Origin: Siphonodentalium dalli
Lineage: Eukaryota > Mollusca > Scaphopoda > Gadilida > Siphonodentaliidae
DNA length: 64,000 nucleotides
Direction: 5' to 3'
NCBI GenBank assembly: GCA_032622095.1
Contig: CP136067.1
Coordinates: forward strand, 136,339,990-136,403,989
Shown: positions 24,271 to 34,821 of the stretch, in pieces
Numbering within the stretch: the first letter of the stretch is position 1
Layout: every line of letters begins with the position of its first letter
Position numbers and translations under genes: made by a program
Notes under the pieces: generated by a model
Told to the model about the DNA's origin: nothing
Databases searched by the model: none
Seen by the model: only the letters and a program-made list of their open reading frames with translations

Positions 24271-24739
24271 AGGTACTCAACCCGATAAAACTCCTCTCAA
24301 TTACTATTTCAATGGCTTCGGGGGTCAAAAATATTTGATTCGAGTCGAGGAAGTCACCCATCAAAGCTCAGATTTGTTAGATATCGATTTTACAAATCTA
24401 TTATTTTTCATTATCGGGAATTCTTTCTGGCCCAGTACGTAGTCAATTATTACCACTTGATTATAGAGTTATCCATCCTTGTCTGTTTGAATAGAATTTT
24501 GGCGTAAAATCTCGAGCATGTTACCAAATTGACGGCAGTTATAAGTACTCATCTCGAGAACATAAGAATTTTCAAAAATCAATATCTAATAACTCTGAGC
24601 TTTGTTTGATGGGTTCCTCGACTCGAATCACATATTTTTTACCCCCAAAGCCGAAGAAATAGTAATATAGGACCCTCTGATCGGATTGTTGTTGTTGGAA
24701 TCTGTTGAGATGGGGACCCTCTTTACGGGTTGAGTACCT
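24271..24739. mobile_element. TTAA-flanked MITE (AGGTACTCAACCCG family)
   Basis: 469 bp between TTAA at 24267-24270 and 24740-24743. Ends AGGTACTCAACCCG and CGGGTTGAGTACCT are exact inverted repeats, and the element is near-palindromic further in (ATTCGAGTCGAGGAA against TTCCTCGACTCGAAT). Solo ends of this family occur at 11554 and 11757. Confidence 0.85.
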
Positions 24740-24853
24740 TTAATTATTGCGACAAAATTGAATACTATTTACAGCCAAATTTCGATAGTGGAACTACATA
24801 GTGTTTATTTCTCATGTAGTTAGCTGTGGTACAGGTGCATTTCCCAACCTTAA

Positions 24854-25246
24854 CCCTTTACCCAACAAACCGGCCAAAACCGGCCAAATAAAGCTTCAAC
24901 AGCCTAAAATATCTTCGGTCTGTCTCAATAGAACCATACAAATATGGATATCATTGGAACCGGCTCCTTGACCACATTGTGATAGTTACAGTTAGCCCTG
25001 TGCCAATGCATTCTCTTATATATGCGAGTCGACCATAGGTCGCCTCGCATATATAAGAGAATGCATTGGCCTAAAAAAATAATATTTTTTTAACACTTTT
25101 TACCATTTTTTCTTACATTCTTTAACAATTTTATAATTTTTAATGTGTTAAGCCAATGCATTCTCTTATATATGCGAGGCGACCTATGGTCGCCTCGCAT
25201 ATATAAGAGAATGCATTGGCACAGGGCCCTTCTGTTGGGTAAAGGG
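24854..25246 (+). mobile_element. piggyBac-type MITE, copy 2
   Basis: 393 bp with TTAA at 24850-24853 and 25247-25250, CCCTTTACCCAACA ends and both internal hairpins intact. Closest to copy 1 at 15882-16263 in sequence and orientation. Confidence 0.9.
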
Positions 25247-25251
25247 TTAAG

Positions 25252-25640
25252 GGTGTGTCAGTTTGGAAATTTCCAACAATTGTAAAGCTTCAGGCGAGAC
25301 TAGATCCTAAGATTCAGCAATTTTCACATTCAGATTAAAAGAAAATTTTCATGATCCCTCCCCTGTGGCCAAGAAAAAGCTGCTAATTAATTTAACACAA
25401 ACAATTCTGGGTCTCAATGTGCCTGTAGTTAGACCATTAGATGTTAGGATTTTGCAATGTTTATGTTCAGATCTCCAAATTTTCCCACATTGAGCTGAAT
25501 ATCCTGTTCCTCCCCGGGTCGGTGCCGAGTCAAAGACTATATATACTGGTCAATTCTACTCCTGGCCTGTGAGCTACCAATTAGGAAAAATCATAACCCA
25601 CCCCACCCACAACAGAGACCCGCTAGCCACGTCCCTGAGA
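25252..25640 (+). repeat. Diverged relative of the outer part of the 2.35-kb arms
   Basis: TTGGAAATTTCCAACAATTG, GTAAAGCTT and the later TTAGACCA / GATTTTGCAAT / TTCAGATCT landmarks follow the same order as 41660-41870. A weaker copy is at 29480-29810. Confidence 0.45.
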
Positions 25641-26099
25641 AAGGAATGTTTTCTTCAGCTGTATCGAAACATCTTTTCACTACACTATAATATACAGATA
25701 TAATTTAAAAATAAATATTAACAAGTCAACATATTCACATTGTGTCGCATGATCGCACGAGTTTCCAGGCGTGTGATAATTCTCAGAATCGCACTAGTGC
25801 AATCTGTCGACGGAACTATTTCATTCAGTGTTGTTAGACTGGTTCTCGCCGTTACTATTTTTACTTTTTAAATGCAAGGCGACAACCCACTTGCCGAAAT
25901 CGCAGCGCGCTGATTGGGTTATATTTTTGGAAAATCTATCAGAATTTAATTTCAAACGCATCATTAAAGATGGGTCAAGGTCACTCGCGGATAGACGTGC
26001 GCCCTGTTAACCCTAACATGTTCAATTAAATTCACATTTCTGTACCGGAGATGTACGATTGTGAGTCAACTTACTATGATACGGTGATATGTGATACAA

Positions 26100-26262
26100 A
26101 TAGAACCGCATGAGTATCTGGATTTTGACGAATTATCGCACTCGATTTGTTGGCGGAACGCGACACCTCTCGTGCGGGACTGCGTCCCGCTCTCGAGGTA
26201 TCGCTCCGCCAACAAATCTCGTGCGATAATTCGTCAAAATCCAGATACTCATGCGGTTCTAT
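26100..26262. repeat. Near-perfect 163-bp hairpin palindrome
   Basis: Arms of about 78 bp begin ATAGAACCGCATGAGTATCT and end in its complement; the inner part (TTGTTGGCGGAACG and CGCTCCGCCAACAA) is GC-richer than the surroundings, with the apex at GCGGGACTGCGTCCCGC. Confidence 0.9.
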
Positions 26263-26322
26263 CTATTTATAGTTGCAACAGCAGCAGAGTTTAAAGGGGT
26301 ACACCGTACACTAAATCCGGCC

Positions 26323-26562
26323 ATTTATGTATGGGACCATCTCCTTTTATACTCAACAGAATATATGCAGCAAATTAGTTAATTCGAGCCATGGATTAGT
26401 GCAAACTACACCCATTTTCTCCATGCATGATGCAAACAACATGGTAATTATAATGAAAATTAATTTATGAATGGATTCATAAAATAGTTTTCATTATAAT
26501 TGCCATGTATATAGTTTGCATGGTGCATATATTCTGTATACAAGGAGATGGTCCCATGAATC
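26323..26562. repeat. Imperfect inverted repeat
   Basis: TGGGACCATCTCCTT at the left pairs with AAGGAGATGGTCCCA at the right; TGCAAACNACATGGNAATTATAATGAAAA pairs across the centre in shorter exact blocks. Confidence 0.75.
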
Positions 26563-26852
26563 CTGTAATTGTATATAGTCCAACGATGCCCGTTGGCTGC
26601 TATTATTCTCCGGAATGTATTCCTTACTTTGTCGCCTTGATTTGGTTTTGTGTTAATTGTCTTGGGTACATGATATATAGGGCGATACAGTGTCCTAAAC
26701 TATAATTATGTATTTCTTTAAATTCCGCCGTTTGCTCAAGTCTGATCTATCAGAATGAATACTGCATTCGAACATATTTAGCAAATAACCACAGTTTTTG
26801 TTTGAATACCTAAATAACTCACGAGTGTATGGAGAGAAATTTAGAATTTTAA

Positions 26853-27321
26853 AGGTCCACTTAATTTTCGAGTCGCCGATTATTTTTTCTGTAGTGACTT
26901 GATATCGGTTTTAATAACAATCTATGCCATAAAATATGCTTAAAATACTATAAATTATCAATGTTTGAAACATCTGTGTCTCAGAAGATGCCCTCAGAGA
27001 AATAGAAAACTGCTGAAATCATAGAATGACTTCACCCTCTGGCACCCAGAATGCATCAGAATTCAAACTTTTTCAATGGAAGGGGAAGAACTCTATCTTT
27101 AATATATAGAGTTATTCCCCCTGCATTGAAAATAATACTGATTTTTACTTCAATCTTGATGACAAAACGCGTTGGCAATTCACCAAAAACAACATTTCCA
27201 CAGTTTATTACATAGGATAAGTTGATAATACAATGTTTTTGAGCTTCCTCTTTCAAATGGTATATAACATGGTGTATATTTTATATAATGTAATCTGGGG
27301 GTTCGAAAATTAAGTGGGCCT
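26853..27321. mobile_element. TTAA-flanked MITE (AGGCCCACTT family), full copy
   Basis: 469 bp between TTAA at 26849-26852 and 27322-27325. Ends AGGTCCACTTAATTTTCGAG and TTCGAAAATTAAGTGGGCCT are inverted. Second full copy at 35929-36399; left-end fragment at 9438. Confidence 0.85.
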
Positions 27322-27386
27322 TTAACGAGCGGCTGCAATATATTTCCTTCCAGACACGTATTTGATGTTTCAGGTAGGTGTTATTT

Positions 27387-27392
27387 TTTATT
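27387..27392 (-). promoter_or_regulatory. Possible polyadenylation signal AATAAA
   Basis: On the minus strand AATAAA lies about 425 bp past the stop codon of the exon ending at 27815. It is a plausible but unproven 3' end for the gene. Confidence 0.3.
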
Positions 27393-27814
27393 TTATGTGC
27401 CTTATCAATGGCTAAAGTTTCTAAATTATGCAACATTTTCAAGTTTAATAGCACAACACATTAAACAATACACGGAAAGCAACACCTGGTTGACCCAAAT
27501 ATCTGACACCGTTCAGCTGATAGATAGCAAACCGCTATCAAGTGATGACGTCCTGGAGTCATTCGGAATAACCAAATATTGGTATTCAGGATGTGCCTGA
27601 CCTGAAATAACAACATCGTTTTTCACTGTAGCTTCGGGCGAGCCTCGCCCAATAGATGCTCAAATCCCCCTCACGGACATAAACAGTTTAAGCGACGACA
27701 CTAGCTGCATATTATTCTATATAATTATGTATCAGGCGTCCCGCCAAAAATGGCATGAATTCCGAGGGGAGGGGGTGTGACACCCTCACGGTTTGTACAT
27801 GCTGTGATTTTGAC

Positions 27815-28118
27815 TCAACCGAGAAACAAGTTGAAAAGAGTGGCTCCCAGCACCATCCAGCATGACATGAAGGTAGTTTTGCTTGCCATAGAAGACACGT
27901 TGTTAACCGTAGATGAAAACGTAGAAGACAACGTAGAAGACAATGTAGAAGACAAAGTAGAAGACAATGTAGAAGACAACTTGTCTTCTCCGTTGTCTTC
28001 TACGATGTCTTTAATTCCTTCACAGTTAGGGTTTATCTCCTTGATGATTTTGTTTATGTCGTTATCCAATTTGCAATCCTTGAAATTCTCTGCGCAATCA
28101 GCTGCTTGTATGTACGCC
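27815..28118 (-). CDS. Exon 7 (terminal, type 2a): cysteine half-module, Thr/Ser stalk and GPI-anchor signal
   Basis: Starts after a strong acceptor (TTCTTATACTAATTTCAG) in phase 2; the codon completed with the previous exon is CCG (Pro). The first third encodes C-x6-C-x16-C (CAENFKDC, then KIIKEINPNC), the same spacing as the exon at 51121-51018, with matching LD, I, E and P-[DN]-C positions. Then comes a run of T-L-S-S tetrapeptides encoded by a 12-bp minisatellite, then VNNVSSMASK and a hydrophobic tail (FMSCWMVLGATLFNLFLG) ending at TGA. Small residues before a short hydrophobic C-terminus with no basic anchor are what GPI-attachment signals look like, and a Ser/Thr-rich stalk is common on such surface proteins. 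The role is unknown. A foldback-type MITE starts about 70 bp upstream in the intron. Confidence 0.75.
27895..28010 (-). repeat. 12-bp coding minisatellite (T-L-S-S stalk)
   Basis: Tandem ACATTGTCTTCT-like units on the minus strand, inside the terminal exon. The period of 12 keeps the frame, so unit gain or loss changes stalk length without breaking the protein. Confidence 0.8.
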
Positions 28119-28189
28119 CTGAAATTAGTATAAGAAGAATATATTGAGCCTGCTCGATAGCCCAATGGTTTGAGTGTCCGAATTATAAT

Positions 28190-28708
28190 CACCCCTGGTC
28201 AAGTGGTCCTGCTAGTCTGATATGATGTTGGTGGCTCCTGTTGAATTGCTATGACGCTGTTAGGGCAAACTGATGCCGTTACGAAACAGTACCGTTATTT
28301 GTTTTTAAAGTTGTCAATTCCGCGATGTTTGGCTAATCCGAGCGATTTGAGAAACACAACACAGTGTTTGTTTGAACCACCCAAGCGCATAACTATTGTT
28401 GAACAATTCAATAATGACTGCGCTGCATGGTGTTTGCAAAACGACGTCAATAGCTATCTTGATTGTAGTCCAGTTGTAACAATGCAGTATTAATATATTT
28501 CGCAATATATATATTGTTGAATGTTTGATACACATAATGGTTTTTACAAGATATTTTCATATTATCCTAACACCGCGGAAATGACTACTTTAGAAAACAT
28601 AACGGTGCCTTTTCTTAACAGCATCAGTTTGCCATAACAGCATCACATCAATTCAGCAGGACCCACCAGCATCATATCACATTAGCATGACCACTTGTCC
28701 AAGGGCGG
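28190..28708. mobile_element. Foldback MITE family E, copy 1
   Basis: Inverted ends ACCCCTGGTCAAGTGGTCCT and GACCACTTGTCCAAGGG; next inward GTTGGTGGCTCCTG/CAGGACCCACCAGCATC and AACAGTACCGTTATTTGT/ATAACGGTGCCTTTTC. Copies at 53865-54384 and, right half only, 57070-57374. It sits just upstream of the terminal exon's acceptor. Confidence 0.8.
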
Positions 28709-28982
28709 TAGTGGTGTCACAGCACCCGCATGAGTTGGCCGCCAGGTGGATTATTGAGTCTCCCGCGGCAGTGGCTTATCCATTAAGCGATGAGTAGCTG
28801 CAGACTTTCGCGCAAAGTTCTGACCCATACAGAGCCCCAGACAAACATGAGCAGACGACACTCTTCTAGGTGCTTATATATATGTGTGGGGCTCCCTGCA
28901 GGGTAATGGATGTTTTTTTTTATTTTATGTCCTAAAAATTGTAAGAAACATTTATTTAAAAAACATGATAAAACATTGTTAG

Positions 28983-29045
28983 GCCAATGCATTCTCTTAT
29001 ATATGCGAGGCGACCTATACTCGCATATATAAGAGAATGCATTGG
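28983..29045. repeat. Isolated piggyBac-MITE hairpin
   Basis: One hairpin of the CCAATGCATTCTCTTATATA type with a shortened apex, followed by GCACAGGGTAAA as in the full elements. The rest is absent. Confidence 0.75.
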
Positions 29046-32000
29046 CACAGGGTAAAAAAATCCCGACTGGATTTGATATGGCGGGTCACATATCACTTCT
29101 CTTACACGTGTAATCGAGTGATGGAGAACGTGGTCAGTACTACGAACACTGGGAATCTAACAGTATAGATGACTATGCGTAATTTATCAGTACAGGCCAA
29201 ATCGAGTACTATGAACTCCGTTTGTTTTGAATGTTCAATGCTGCCCATCGCTTATCGAGTAAAGGGGAATCACTATATAATTATGCGATTGGATATGAGA
29301 ACTTCGTTTATTCTTGTAACGAAAGCTTCGGATTGCACAAGTGTATTTTAATGTGTTCGACCAGTTGTCCGAGGATTGTCTATGTTTTACCTTAAGTGAC
29401 CATGTTGATAAAATATGTCTATAAATGAGAAAAAATATAACCCAAACCATGGGTCTGATAGATGGTCACTAGGGACGTTGTCAACTTGCCATGGGTGCCG
29501 AAGAATTGGGGTGGGGGTGTCGACCGACTCCAACTTTGGCTGAATTTGTTAAAGTTCTGTTGAAAATTTCTGACCCGACATAACATTATTTTGAATTTAT
29601 TTTGTTTTCAGATTGGCATTTCCAACAGTTTAAAAGCTTTAGGTGCCATTGGGAAAGCTCCTACCCATGCAAGATGGGGTGCAAATGGAATTCTGCAAAC
29701 CTAGGAGTTTGTTCTGGTTGAAGGGGAGGCACCCGCTGCAGTTGGAAGTTTTGATGTGACACCCCCCCCCCCCACCCACTGGGACCATATAGCCACGTAC
29801 CCGAGTGTCATGTATATTAAAGGTCTTTAAAATCGTGGATTGGATTGTGTGGTTTTTTTTTTCCTAGAAGCAAAATCAATAGGTATAATGTTTTAACATT
29901 TTTATGCCATTGTCCTTTTGGCGTGACCTCTTGCCCCATAACCCATCCTATTTCTTATTGAAAAACGATTCCCTTTCCCAACGCTATTTCTGTATATGCT
30001 ACCAAATTGAGCCTATAGTCTCGTTAGCGTTTGTTTTAGATACATGTTCAATGTAATTGAAAAAAAAAACAGAATGACCGTCGTATAGAAAACAGACTGA
30101 TGAAAATAGTTCTATATGGGAAGAGGGCAAATCAATAATTTAAATACAATTTCCTTTGACAAGTGACATACGTGTTATTTTTTTTAGGAGGAGATCAGCA
30201 TAAACTGTACTATATTTTTCATAATACACTCTATACATTATAACGCATATACGTGGATATATGTATCTCAATCTAATATAATCTGTAATATCACTATATG
30301 ATGACCAGAGTAAAATTGAAGTGAATTTATTTGAATTGCAGGTAAAAATGCAGCACGCATTACAGACTTCGCATTTGTCGACAATTGGGGTAATAATGTA
30401 CATGCTAATGCGCTTCGGATTACTAGGGAATCATATACAACTATAAATTATGTTTATTTAAGAAATAAATACACGTTGTATATAGGTGTGCATGGTCAAG
30501 TTGTACCACAAACAAACTGACCTGACCTCGATTCTAACATTGAGCGGTGATTGGCTGTTTCTACTCTGTCAGTCATGGAAAGGTCAGGTCACAATGAATA
30601 TTAAACTTAGGAACTGTGTCACTTGACAAATTTCTTTTTTATAGTTGGAATTATCGACAGATTTCTCCTCTATTAGAATTGTTTACTGACAATGTGTTGA
30701 TTTGTATGAGTAAATAAATTATTAGCCGACAATAAATCACTAAGTTCCAGATATTTAGTTGATCGTTTGAACGATTTTTAATGATAGTAAACTGCATGGG
30801 TGGTGAATTTCGATACACATGCGTCCATTGCTGTCTGAGCCGGATCAAATCGAAAAAATACGCTCTCCGGAGACAATATTCGGTGGTTAAAATTTTATCA
30901 AATGCAACGTGTATGAATGTTTCTGATGGGAGTTTGTGGTATTTATTGAAAGATGAATTCTTTGCCGATCCATCCGTGTATATATCGTTATCATTACTGG
31001 GGTGAATGGGCTAAATTTGTGCGACTCCCGAGCGATGGTGAAACGTTGAATTTCTACAGAGCCCCTTGTCTATATAATGTTCCATTAACGCGAAGAAGGC
31101 GCGTATATAGAGCGGCGTATATGCGCAGTGCAGAAGGGGGGCGGACAGCGGAGCGCGTTACAGGCCCCTGTGGATCTGACCACCCGTTTGGCTTGTATTG
31201 ATGACTTATTTTGCTGGTGTATCATGAAGCTGATGGCTATTAGAAGTAAAACTGAAAAATTTAGCATGGTTAATGGAGGGATTAAGAGGTTGGATAAATG
31301 CATTGTATTACCAGCCAAAACACCTCTATACTATAGTACTGACTAGAAGCCATGGTTGCGAGTATTCATTCTGAATTACAAAATATTCTCCCATGCACCA
31401 GCCCAAAGCATAGGCACCCGGTGATTCCGGGAGCTTATTCCGTGGGCATGTCCGGCGCGCCAAAATCACCATGTCGCCCAGATAATTCACATTTGCACAG
31501 ACTTTAAGAAGATAAGTTCACTGTTCAAAGAAGCTTTGATCTGTCATAACTAACCTTCCATAGTATACCGTAATAGTACTGAAGGTTATTGTTACCCGTT
31601 CCATATATAGGCCTAATATAAAGCAATATATTACTGGGTCCAGAACACAGGAAAACACGTCGTTTTGAATGTAGTTACGAAAAAGTTCCCCGGACCCCCA
31701 CTTACGAGAAGGTGGTTAGACCCCCTCTCCTGCTCTTCCCCACTCGCTGCTTCGCGGCTCGGATGATGCTATACGCATCATATATATAATAATACATAGC
31801 GCCCCCCTCTTTAAATTTCCTGAATCCGCCACTGGGAGAGGATTGTAACTGTGTTTATTTAATCAAATTGATGGTGTTTTTACTTTACACATGCACACAT
31901 TTTAATCTATTGCTAATAAGGGACACAACTATCCTGTTAAAGTGGGTATTTTACCTTTATAACCATAAATATTTGGGTTTTTAAAGGTTTTGTTGGCATA

Positions 32001-32100
32001 TTTATCAGCCATGTGCTTTGTTTGTTTATTTTTTGTGGGTGTACTTGATCAGCGTTCTCCCAGTTCTGGTGCAGACACAATGAGATAACCTTACCCTGCC
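29046..32100. other. Large intronic stretch without recognised genes
   Basis: Lies in the intron between 33580 and 28118. 29480-29810 is a weak relative of the outer 2.35-kb arm. Open frames around 30781-31346 show no splice-bounded exon, cysteine module or recognised domain. No exon of the main gene is needed here, as phases match across it. Confidence 0.45.
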
Positions 32101-32124
32101 AACAACACATTATTTAGTACAATT

Positions 32125-32310
32125 TACATCAATTTTAGGGGTGGGTGTCCCAGACCTGGGTGGAAAAAACTTACGGTCCCGGGTGGGTGTCCCAGACCTG
32201 GGTGGACAAAACTTACGCTCCCGGGGTGGTGGGTCCCCAAAACTGAAAAACACAAAAGTTCCACCTTGTATCCGTAATTTTTTTCCTGACCCCCCCCCCT
32301 GGTCTAACAC
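32125..32310. repeat. Tandem ~45-bp units ending in a poly-C tract
   Basis: GGGTGGGTGTCCCAGACCTG repeats twice at 45-bp spacing and the segment ends CCCCCCCCCTGGT. The right end (GGGGGGTCAGGAAAAAAATT when inverted) resembles the hAT-like element at 16465-17011. Confidence 0.6.
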
Positions 32311-32876
32311 CTCTGTCCTGATTCCATATACGACCTGCACAAACATGACGCGGCATACATGTAACCTCTGACTAATACTCGTTCTACCATACAATGGTTT
32401 TACCATGCACTAATTTACCACATATCTTCTAGATAATATACGCTCTCTTTATTGATCATCTAATGTATTACCCCCCCCCCCCCCCCAAGTCATCTGCGGC
32501 GTCAAAGGTAAGTAAGAAATGCGTTATTCTCAGCCAGTATTCATGGAATATTATGTCAAAAGTGCTACTCATTATGGTATTTGACAGCAGTGTGTTAGCT
32601 GCATATAGTTATGTTTTGTTTCCAATGCGAAGAAACGTAATGTAGAGCGACGAGTCCAGCCATTGCTGCGGAAAATAACATAATGAGGAAATAGGCATGC
32701 AGTCACCCCGTATCTGATCACAACATTATTGTCTGCGTTTTAGCGTTTTAAAGTTACTGTTCCTGACAGAATGATAGCGGTTTCTGTTGGCCGATGTTAC
32801 AGTAACTGGTGTTGTGTCACCATGAGGATTCTTATCACTGGACGATTGTGCACAATGAAAATAAGAAACAAATTAA

Positions 32877-32943
32877 AGGCACGGGCGGCGTTCGTTGCAG
32901 AAATATTTATAATATACCCATTGCCAACGCTTACCGTATATCT
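32877..32943. mobile_element. Miniature 67-bp derivative of the AGGCACGGGCGG MITE
   Basis: Flanked by TTAA at 32873-32876 and 32944-32947. The left end AGGCACGGGCGGCGTTCGTT and right end AACGCTTACCGTATATCT are those of the adjacent full element, with the interior lost. The second TTAA is shared with the full copy. Confidence 0.75.
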
Positions 32944-32947
32944 TTAA

Positions 32948-33449
32948 AGGCACGGGCGGCGTTCGTTTTTCATTGTTAAAATCACCATCAACAGAAGGAA
33001 TATTAAAATATACATAGTTTTGTTCATATGCCAAACATAATCAGCTCGTAAATAGTACATTGTCGTCAAGACGTACGATGGTGTACGTAAACAAGAGCAT
33101 GCTCGTGTTACAGACGTTTTGCTTCTGTTTACATAACAGCGCAATTCTATTGGTTAGTCACACGCAAATGATATAAACGCTTTTTATTATTTCCATATTA
33201 GGAAAACAGTAACAAATAACGCTCTTTGTGTTTACCATATGCGGGTCTAAACAAAAGCCAGGTTCTGTAACGTTTTTTTGCTTTTGTTTACATAACAAAG
33301 GCAAAACATTTGATAATAACATACTGTATATTTCTGATAGGTATAAGAACAAAGCATGTCTATATTTTACTATTCTCTCTGTTTATGATGGTTTTTTGAC
33401 GGAGGTGAATATTTTAACAGCATACCCACCGCCAACACCGCCCGTATCT
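32948..33449. mobile_element. TTAA-flanked MITE (AGGCACGGGCGG family), full copy
   Basis: 502 bp between TTAA at 32944-32947 and 33450-33453; self-complementary halves. Second full copy, inverted, at 57542-58065. It carries two AACGCTYTTTRT motifs (33175 and 33217). Confidence 0.85.
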
Positions 33450-33501
33450 TTAATATGGGTTTTCGGCTGTATCCACCATGGCCATCTTGTGGCACTTTGA
33501 T

Positions 33502-33579
33502 CTGAATTTGTATGGTACTTACGGGCACATTTGTTCTGAATTTGTATGGTACTTATGGGCACATTTGTATGATACTTAC
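33502..33579 (-). repeat. Tandem copies of an exon end and its 5' splice site
   Basis: On the minus strand the exon end AACAAATGTGCCC/gtaagt is followed, 23 and then 34 bp on, by AAATGTGCCC/ataagt and AACAAATGTGCCC/gtaagt, with a weaker third relic. Each copy carries the last coding bases plus the donor region. Confidence 0.8.
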
Positions 33580-33697
33580 GGGCACATTTGTTCCTCGGAT
33601 GGGGCTCCGGTCGATGTGTTGACTTGTTGGATTCTATCATTTCCACATAGTATTATGTTCTTTAATAAGCATGGCATGACGTTCGCATCGAGGAACA
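33580..33697 (-). CDS. Exon 6 (type 1a): cysteine half-module
   Basis: Bounded by acceptor TATTCTTCATTTACAG and donor GTAAGT. Starts in phase 1 and ends in phase 2, as does the exon at 53810-53702. It encodes 38 whole codons, with VMPCLLKNIILCG, then QQV, and ends EEQMC(P). The 53810-53702 exon reads AMQCMVTN...LTCG...QQI...ESLC(S), so the two are clearly paralogous. Joined to the upstream 2b exon at 46044, the split codon is GTG (Val); joined to 28118 it is CCG (Pro). This continues the exon order 2b-1a-2a, supporting one gene despite the 12-kb intron upstream, which holds the 2.35-kb repeat arm and other elements. The donor is followed by duplicate donor copies (33502-33579). Confidence 0.75.
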
Positions 33698-33753
33698 CTG
33701 TAAATGAAGAATATCCCCATAATATTGATACATCCCCATGTCTGAGTTGTTCA

Positions 33754-33840
33754 CCAAAAGGAACAACCCGGAACGAATGCATGGAGTGTTGTTTCTCTTG
33801 GCGAACAACTTATACTGGGATGGTGTAACCGTCTTACACC
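33754..33840. repeat. Direct repeat, partner of 34473-34545
   Basis: ACCAAAAGGAACAACCCGGA and GTGTTGTTTCTCTTGGCGAAC recur at 34473-34545 in the same orientation, within the intron upstream of the exon at 33697. Confidence 0.65.
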
Positions 33841-34821
33841 TGCTGTCATACTGACACACATTGTTGGGTACAACTTTTTGTTTTATAATTTTGTTATTGG
33901 AATAAACATACATCAATGAAGGAATGTAAATTGGGATAAATCGAATATATGTTCATTTTTATATAGTCATTCAGATTTTAAATCCTTGAACTTTGTTTCT
34001 GTGTACGGCGTATCGGTATGTCATCTAACCATATACGGCATTGTGATATTGTAATCGTAATCGTATTTCCGGGTATAATAACTAAGTGAGTTTTCGAATT
34101 GGTGAAGAGATAATTTCCAGGACACTCAAGTTGATTGGTGTTGACTCGTGGGTATATGTTATACACGTAAATCCTTTTCTAAATGGAAACATTGTTGAGT
34201 ATAACTTGATCATACACACCGACACACCGTGTCTAATACGACTGAATGTTTGGGGCGACATTCCCACTGAATAGTCGGCGAAATACTGCGGTGAAAGACA
34301 CAGGTAAGTCTCAGGTGAGAATAACATGTCGTGGTGTAATTCTTATAGGGCGTACTCGACCATTTCTGTGTTGAACGTTGTTGCGACAACATGAATATGA
34401 TCACCGATTATAGGCCATTTGTATTACACAATTTGTCTGAATTATATAGTTACTATACATTCATCTTATTGACCAAAAGGAAAAACCCAGAACCAGAGGA
34501 GTGTTGTTTCTCTTGGCGAACAACTTTACTGGGGTGGTGTAACCGACTTAGACATTGCTTTTTACTGATTCGCATTGTTGAAATGTTCTAACTAACAGAT
34601 TATCCCTAGTTATTGAAGAAAACTTTCCTCAAAGTCATACATGTGTCCCATATAAGACTATTGACTTAGCCTGCCATCAGATTCCGTTGACCCGTTGTTG
34701 ATAACGAGTGAGCTGGGTTTGTATGTGATCAATCAGCAGACTGCTTCATTTTCATTTGTGCAATATGCTGTATTTATTGTATTGTACAATTGAACCATAG
34801 ACTGCCAAACGAGCTTTCAAG

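Noticed and set aside
27397-27600. 67-codon frame (NTWLTQISDTV...SFGITKYW) resembling part of a Penelope-type reverse transcriptase
   Set aside because: Similarity too short and vague, and it is antisense to the probable 3' UTR of the main gene.
28145-28190. tRNA-like stretch with TAGCCCAATGG resembling box A
   Set aside because: No box B, no foldable cloverleaf and it sits between a MITE and an exon acceptor.
33383-33646. 87-codon frame with repeated NKCARKYHTN
   Set aside because: Wrong-frame reading of the exon end and its duplicated donor sites.
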